Source of the DNA: Perkinsus olseni
Lineage: Eukaryota > Perkinsozoa > Perkinsida
NCBI GenBank assembly: GCA_013115125.1
Contig: JABANN010000357.1
Location: 1 to 35,842, forward strand
Reading direction: 5' to 3'
Length of the DNA stretch: 35,842 nucleotides
Shown: one piece after another, positions 29,928-35,842 of the stretch
Numbering within the stretch: position 1 is the stretch's first letter
How the letters are laid out: each line of letters begins with the position of its first letter
Made by a program: the position numbers and the translations under genes
The notes under the pieces: model-generated
The model's input: the letters and a program-made list of their open reading frames with translations, nothing else
What the model was told of the DNA's origin: nothing
Database searches by the model: none

Positions 29928-30523
29928 TACCCTCGCCAGGGATCGAACGCACGACCTTCCCTACTGAAGCTCATTCGACTTCAGGCACTCCTTCACGATA
30001 CATCTGCTTCTATACCTGATATTCCCCATGCTCCACCGTCTTGCCGGCGGCGGCTGATGGCCGGCCGTCGTTGCTGCTGCTCCGATCGGCGAGAACTAAA
30101 GACCATCTCTACCGAAGCGGATGTCAAGAGCGTCCAAGGACAGTATAAGGCATGCAACTCGAAGGCACACAGCGTCCGGGCGCACGTAGTGAGCCAACTC
30201 CAGAGACGATGAGGGTAGAAGCGATCTTCTGTTTGGCTGGTAAAGGTTGATAAACGTTTCACTTGTAATGGTATAATCTACCATTTCAGACGTGTGTTAT
30301 TCCGTGTCCACTCAAAAAAACTCCAGAGACGATGGGAAGGAAGCACGAATATTTTCTTGCCAACGGAACAAATGCCCTAATACTGGTCACCTGTCCGATC
30401 TCAGCGTGCATGCGTGCGGGTCCTGCACTTCCCACACGATAGCGCATAGTATGCGCCGCATACAGCGATCGTATAACCCATATGAAAAGGCACACGATGG
30501 ATCCAGATGAAAATCGTTTCGCG
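29928..30523. other. No supported gene
   Basis: Short ORFs on both strands without family features. A B-box-like GTTCGATCC lies on the minus strand near 29939-29947, but the flanks do not fold as a tRNA. Confidence 0.4.
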
Positions 30524-31135
30524 TTACTCAGAGACTCCGCCTTTCATAAATGCACAAATTAAATGGCTCCCTCTCGCCAAAGCGTATGAAACTCCACCCC
30601 GGGGGACGCATGACAGTTTCCCATAAGCCCCTACCCCTCCCGCCGTTATCGGCATCATGCCGCCCACAGCTATGGGAACATCCATCCCCTCTCCAGCAGC
30701 TATCGTCTGCGCCAGTCTTGGCGTCACTGAAAACCATTCAGCGCTCACTTGCGAGCTGCAAAATAGTGGCAGGCGGTACGCGGACAGAATTGCTTCTTGA
30801 GAATTGATGAAAAAATTTTCATCTACTCTCGTGTAATCTTGCAAGTCGTCACTCCCGGCAATCGCTCCACTAACTTCTTCAACATTTTACGCTCATTCAG
30901 TATCTTCGCTCAGTCCTCACGCGAGAGTATGAGCTCTGGTAAAATGACGAGCCCAGGGACCAGAACATTCTAAGGACCCATCAATGGGGCCATCACGAAG
31001 CCTCAGACGCCTCCTACTCTATTGCATTTCCTCAGCGCACTGGTAATCACCTTCCCGACGTAATGACCGACCTTCTTCCGGCGACCATAACTGAGTCGAT
31101 GCAGGCTGCATTTGGTTTAGCAAAGTTCTACTCCC
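30524..31135 (-). pseudogene. Coding-like remnant, unrecognised
   Basis: Reading down from about 31105, one minus frame gives TKCSLHRLSYGRRKKVGHYV, GKVITSALRKCNRVGGV, GFVMAPLMGP, NVLVPGLVILPELILSRED and AKILNERKMLKKLVERLPG, interrupted by about three stops. Another frame, 30844-30524, continues with ENFFINSQEAILSAYRLPLF and GMDVPIAVGGMMPITAGGVG. The amino-acid texture is that of a real protein that has decayed, or of exons whose introns I cannot place. No family recognised. Confidence 0.3.
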
Positions 31136-32265
31136 TCTCGGCGTCAACTTGCCCCCTGGGGTCAGCTGCCCTACCATACTCGTGTCCTTCGCATGCTGGT
31201 ACTCCTCTGTGTTGAGGCAGGTGAAACTGAGAACAGCAAGAGACTCTTGGGCTTCAGGGAACGAATTAGTCGAATGATGGGGGCCGAGTCATTCCGAATG
31301 ATACACTGGATGCCAAATCATACTAATATTATCCATACAGTACTGAGAAGTAGCACTACTACTATTCCCTCAACCACGAGTACCACAACTTTCGCTACTC
31401 CTACCACTACTTTTCATGAACGACCCGAACGGCGGCGAGCAATCCGCGATGAGTGAGAATCGACCTGTCATATTACAGCAAGGTCGCTAGAAACTCCGAT
31501 AGGGTGTCCTCGAGGATGCCCTCGTCGATACAAATCTTTCCGGAGTCCTGCCTTAGTGAACGGTGACGATCAACAGAGGACTCGGTGGCGGCGAGGACGC
31601 CGGGTCCCTGAACCTACGAAAAGTTCTTGTCAGGAACACACATACACGGAATAGAGCTGACGACCTTCAAATTCTCAGTCACCGGATCATCCGGTCCGGA
31701 TGCTCAGCCACAACGAAGTGGTGGTGAAACCAACCTCAAGAACTACCACTGCTTCCCGTGCAACGGCGAGCTTCCAGTCCCCTCGAGAACAACAAATTCG
31801 GGAAGCCTCAACGGGATTGGCTCCTGTGAAACTCCTGGCTTCCCTCCTAGTAACCTTGTCGCTGTCTTTCCAAAGTATTAAGAGTAGAGACCAGTGAACA
31901 GTAATATTAGTACACTGGAGCAACAATGGTGACCATTGTTAAGCTCCCAGCTCAACAATAGACTGTTCCGTTAATGAAGACATAAGTCACCCGACGCCGA
32001 GAGTTTTCCACACACGGCCCGAAAGCTCGCTGATTTCGGAGAAAAACTATGTCCTGGGCGAAGAACTAGGCGTATACTGGCAGTCGTCTGGGTGATACCA
32101 AAAAGTAGGGTTATATATTGTACTCAAAGAATACGATAGAGACTATGTTGTACTTTCTGGGACTTGTACTCTCTCATCCCTCTGGCGGTTGTAATTTGTG
32201 AATACCAAAAAAAGCCAATCAGTTCACCACCGAAACTATTGCCACATCCCCCTCGTGTCAATTAC
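31136..32265. other. No confident gene
   Basis: A + ORF at 31193-31456 ends in Thr/Ser-rich low complexity. At 31627-31926 both strands carry ORFs of about 80 codons with plausible composition and no decisive signal. A palindrome AACAATGGT-G-ACCATTGTT lies at 31922-31940. Confidence 0.35.
31922..31940. other. Perfect palindrome, 9-bp arms, one-base centre
   Basis: AACAATGGT and ACCATTGTT flank a single G (31931). It resembles the other single-centre palindromes in the window. Confidence 0.6.
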
Positions 32266-32564
32266 CTTCTCTTCATTCTCCAGAGGACCCACATCATCAC
32301 TGCGTAGCTGCTCCGTTAAACCGTTCCGTGTCACTTGTCTTTGCACCAGATCCGCGTCGTGCTCTTCTATCGCTTTCACCAATTTCTTTATACAGCCGAC
32401 GCAGAAGGAATGTATTTGATTCTCGGTGCCCTCGACACAGAGGAGGAGGAGCTCATCAGTCACCCCGCCACCAAAGACATCCCAGCAAAGCTCTTGCAGG
32501 CGGCTGCTCATCTGACGAGACCGCCGATGGAGCACTCGATTGAGAATATCATCTCCAACTCCAC
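32266..32564 (-). CDS. Exon of an unrecognised protein
   Basis: A minus-strand exon is bounded by an acceptor (CGTCCCTCAG) and a donor (AAG|GTAATTG). It reads DILNRVLHRRSRQMSSRLQE, LCWDVFGGGVTDELLLLCVE, FCVGCIKKLVKAIEEHDADL and VQRQVTRNGLTEQLRSDDVG. The charged, helix-rich texture favours this strand. However, the + strand over 32335-32568 also reads plausibly (ILGALDTEEEELISHPATKD), so strand choice is not safe. Neighbouring exons were not found. Confidence 0.35.
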
Positions 32565-35099
32565 CTGAGGGACGGAACACTCGTCGCGATGGCCGAGAGA
32601 ATAATGACCTTATAATTTCTCAAGGGAATTCTACACACTTCGGAGGTGATCAGAAACTCCACTATGCCTCTCGAAATAATTCCGGCGCCTGGTAGACGAG
32701 ATACGCACGCAAACCGACGAAGTACAATCTGAACGTCGTACGCGTACGCCTCTAAGACCTAGTGGAATGATCCAAAAGCTGTTACAGCGAGAAAAGTTCG
32801 GATTCCCGCGAGCGAATTACTACTTTGAAGGAGAAGGAGAAGTTATATGACCTAAAAGACGATTGAAGGCTTCGACCGTTGTTGAAGGTTTCGACTTTCT
32901 CAACTTTACTGGTGCCCCCACGAAGGAATTTCCCGCACTTGGAACCTTGGAAACTTCGAGAAAGATACTCTTATGTTTCCAGCGCAAAGAGCGATTCACC
33001 GCCCCCCCGATCCCTAGTCGTACTGTGTTCGTGAGATCCTCGACGGCGATTGGTGAGAATTGATAAGTTCCTTTGATGGTGGTCAGAAGACGCTTGGCTC
33101 TGAGCGAAAGAGAGAGACGATTCTTATACTATCACACACGCAGGCAGAGCCACTCATTTCCGCGAACCATCCCATCGCCTATGTGCCTGGCCAAATGGGC
33201 CTGCGTCACCTAAGGTTGCTTTTCTCCTAACGAGCTGAGATTTGACACTCATTCAAAACTCCTCAGCGTCGGCATTCACGATACCTATTTCGCCACCTAG
33301 CGGTTGTTATTGTTATTATTCTCGGCTTGACAGAGAGGGGGGTCTATCGAACGGCTGTTCTACGAGATAATACGGGAGCCCAAGATCATTCCCGAAATTC
33401 ATTTCCTGCGCAAAAAGCGAGCTTAGAATGGACCATGATTGTGAAATTAGTTCAACCAAGATCGCAGGAGCATTTGAGTCCACCCAGTTGCACACTAGAC
33501 CTCTACTGAGTTTCCGGCATTGCTTCAGGGGGTTAACCCAGTCCTCGAAGCAACTTTAATACTCAGGTAAGATCTAATGAGTACCATCTATCACTCTAGA
33601 TAGATGTTGTTGATGTAGATACACCTAGATAGATGTAGAAGGGCTTGTTTAAAACCTCCAAGGCCACTGTACCCTCATTAACCACTGTACAGCGGAGGGT
33701 GATCAAGTAAGTACTTTACAGTGCTACCCTTCGAGGGGATATGCTTACACCAATGCTCGCTCAACCCGGATTCTACCAACTGTTTTGTTCCCCTGCGAAC
33801 GAGGAAGATTCGTTCCGAGGCGAACAAGTTCGAAGTTACGAAGGTGTAATAATAACCCCTCCCGCGGTTACTGTTTCCATTACCTTTGCCACTGAGCCCC
33901 TCCCCGAGCCGCTTCCTCTCCTCGAGCTTTTCCCCTCTTCCGAGCTAAGAGTATGTCTTCTGCATTGAACTGATGGTAGCGTTAGGACAGTCGAGGTTTC
34001 CACTTGTGGTGGAATAGACATTAATAATCAACTACAGCGACTTCTCTGAACGATGCCATTGACAAGTCCAAGTCTTGAACTTCAAGACCCAGAGAAAATC
34101 CCGCCGGGAGAGTTTGGAACTCAGAAATGTTCAAATTGCGAGGTTCCAGCTCACCAGCATGCACGTGAAACAGTTATGTTTTAACTCAACTCAGGCATTA
34201 CTGCCGGATATTACAACCTCAGAGCTTATCGCCGTTACATACTGTACGATACGGTCAAGTGGGCCGTGGGTAGGCATGTGAAAAGCTTCATTTTACAACG
34301 CAAGGGAGCAACAAGAGCCGTACGCAACATCTCCTCGGTGGGGTGGAAAAGCATGGTGAGTAGCCAAACTCTTCCATCCGCACAAATCTATACTAGGTTT
34401 CAACTTGAAACTTTCAAGTATGAAGCGCAGAGTTCAATGCAAGGGTGCTAAGATGGAATCTGGTCCTATTTCGGGCGAGCGCTACTACGTACAAGAATGC
34501 TGCAATTTGCAACATGTATCGAAACTTGGAATCTTGCTAGTGGCACGCATGCCATAAAGAGTAGGAGAAGTCTCAATGTTAGGCTTAGAGTCTGAACTGC
34601 AAAAGTCTTTGGAGCTGTAAGTGTGAAGAAGTTCCTTGCAGTTCCTTAAAAAAACCACTGAGAATCTCAGTCTGAGATCTAATACTATGCGCGTCGTACA
34701 TTGTACTATGGCTGCGTTCACTATGAGGGACCCAACTTGAAGTCAGTGTTGGCGCCAACTTGAAACTTTCAAATTGAGACTTAGTCAACAGTAAGGTGGA
34801 AACTGTTGAGTCGCTCTCAGGGCCTGAGACTGAGGCTGAGAGCCTTAGCCGGTGCCGCGGAACTCCTTACCGCCATGTGGTGACAATAACACGACACTAA
34901 GATCTCCACGAGTTACTCGGAATGACTCTAATCAAGTTTCTGTAGCGGCCGGCTACTAGCGGGCGATCTTGAAAGACGTTCTACCACTAGGCCTCATCAG
35001 GGCGGCCCCGAGACTCATACAACACAACAATCAAAGACAGAGGATACATAATCAACAGCCGTCATGCGGATCGTGAATTACATCTTCATTCTTCGACCT
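32565..35099. other. Gene-poor stretch
   Basis: No gene could be supported. Weak coding-like runs: STVVEGFDFLNFTGAPTKEF (plus, about 32869) and MLAQPGFYQLFCSPANEEDS (plus, about 33753). CAACTTGAAACTTTCAA occurs twice (about 34399 and 34753), CCACTGTAC twice near 33665-33690, and ATCTATC/GATAGAT makes a small hairpin near 33590. Confidence 0.4.
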
Positions 35100-35698
35100 T
35101 TAACCTTCTTGCGGTACCTGAGGAGGAATATCAAGTAAAACAAAACCATCACCAAGAGCATTTAAAACGATTTCTTCCTCAGCCTTGTCCACCCTCCAAA
35201 TGGTCATGTCCTCCTTCCCGTCTTCGACCGCCAGCGTCAGATCACTAACCTTAGAAGAAGAAGCAGGAATGTCCACCAACTCCTGCACAAAGCTAGACGA
35301 GTCTAAATCCGAATAGACTAACCACCTCCCATCGGCCATACCTTCTCTGTGGGTGGCCAACCCAGACTTACCTCTACCACCAACCCGCCTAGGCTCCCGA
35401 CCGCCGTGCTTTTGGCACAGTTGCCGGGGGCCTGGGCGGGCAGCGGTGGTGCAGCCCTCCACAGTGCATCTCCTCCCTCCGCCGTGGGCCTTGCAAAGAT
35501 CGCTGCTGCCCACGGCGCTCTTCGTGCAGTTTGGAAACTTGCACCGACGACCACCTCCGTGGCCAATGCAGTGCGAGCTTCCGTCGCGAGCCTGAAGAAC
35601 GAGAACAGTTTATGGTACGAACCTGAGTCGCAGTTGCTTACCTGCTTTAGGCACCCATGAAATAGGATGCGTTGTGTCGTGTGTTGCATCAGTCCCAT
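35100..35698 (-). CDS. WRKY19-type zinc-finger protein, two exons
   Basis: The ATG at 35698 begins exon 1 (35642-35698, 19 codons). A 50-nt GT-AG intron (35592-35641) leads in phase to exon 2 (35100-35591). The product is about 182 aa. Three related zinc-binding units lie between residues 25 and 75: HCIGHGGGRRCKFPNC, LCKAHGGGRRCTVEGC and LCQKHGG. This is the C-x3-H-G-G-G-R-R-C-x4-C repeat annotated as 'WRKY transcription factor 19-like' in oomycetes, diatoms and Perkinsus. The C-terminal 100 residues are acidic and unrecognised (WLVYSDLDSSSFVQELVDIP ... FVLLDIPPQ). A role in DNA or protein binding is inferred from the finger only. The true start could lie further upstream, but this ATG and intron fit well. 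Confidence 0.85.
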
Positions 35699-35842
35699 AT
35701 CTTAGCTCCGAGCTATGCTCAGCTATAGCACCATTCATAGTTGTAAATACTCATACTACTTATACTTCCGTAACTCCCCTTTGTTACGAAGTCTCTAAGT
35801 GCTAACTGGTTGTAGTGTTGGTTATCTTACATTTTGGTGCCC

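Noticed and set aside
29591-29974. 127-codon minus ORF opposite the AP2-like frame
   Set aside because: No family features or splice signals; listed only as a reason for doubt about the AP2-like call.
29928-30000. tRNA-like sequence on the minus strand with GTTCGATCC
   Set aside because: The T-stem does not pair and no D-arm or acceptor stem can be drawn.
32335-32568. Plus-strand ORF reading ILGALDTEEEELISHPATKD
   Set aside because: The opposite strand has clean splice borders and a longer protein-like run; the plus reading is probably its shadow, though not certainly.
1-35842. CRISPR array, bacterial operons, Shine-Dalgarno sites
   Set aside because: The window is eukaryotic nuclear DNA: spliced genes, an SL sequence and cloverleaf tRNAs without CCA; no spacer-repeat array is present.

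Overview
This is nuclear DNA of a eukaryotic protist, most likely a Perkinsus species (alveolate, relative of dinoflagellates). Three things point there: (i) a perfect copy of the DCCGTAGCC...CTCAAG spliced-leader (SL) sequence at 5939-5960; (ii) genes packed on both strands and cut by very small introns (mostly 38-65 nt, GT-AG, one GC-AG); (iii) the gene content: a WRKY19-type zinc-finger protein, a pepsin-like protease with an N-terminal signal, a phytase-like esterase, a membrane adenylyl cyclase and a tubulin-tyrosine-ligase-like enzyme. Most real genes are invisible as long ORFs, so the models below were assembled by eye from splice sites, reading phase and family motifs.

Layout. 1-5.8 kb: a BEL/Pao-like LTR retroelement (gag, protease-RT-RNase H-integrase) cut by the window edge. 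5.9-6.65 kb: an SL sequence followed by a small ORF, a repeat found again at 12.9 kb, and two strong hairpins. 6.83-7.45 kb (+): a complete five-exon ADF/cofilin gene. 8.3-9.4 kb (+): unrecognised exon-like pieces. 10.1-12.4 kb (+): a TTLL gene with six assembled exons. 12.86-13.32 kb: tRNA-Phe(GAA) abutting the second repeat copy. 14.2-15.4 kb (+): a decayed pepsin-like protease gene. 15.6-17.4 kb (-): a secreted phytase-like esterase gene, convergent with the protease. 17.8-19.6 kb: a short tandem repeat, a 20-bp-arm palindrome and little else. 19.7-23.1 kb (-): an F-box/LRR gene and, 65 bp upstream of it, an unrecognised gene; a tRNA-Lys(TTT) gene sits antisense inside one F-box/LRR intron. 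23.1-26.1 kb (-): what looks like an older, decayed tandem copy of that gene pair. 26.4-29.4 kb (-): a six-TM adenylyl cyclase. 29.6-35.0 kb: sparse, with a few coding-like pieces. 35.1-35.7 kb (-): a two-exon WRKY19-type zinc-finger gene.

The genes do not form one pathway. Cofilin and TTLL act on actin and tubulin, the protease and esterase are secretory, and the F-box/LRR protein should be a ubiquitin-ligase substrate adaptor. The points most worth a second look are the SL copy beside the retroelement, an RRM-like Gag C-terminus, the tRNA gene lodged in an otherwise 43-nt intron, and a scattered class of near-perfect palindromes with a single-base centre.
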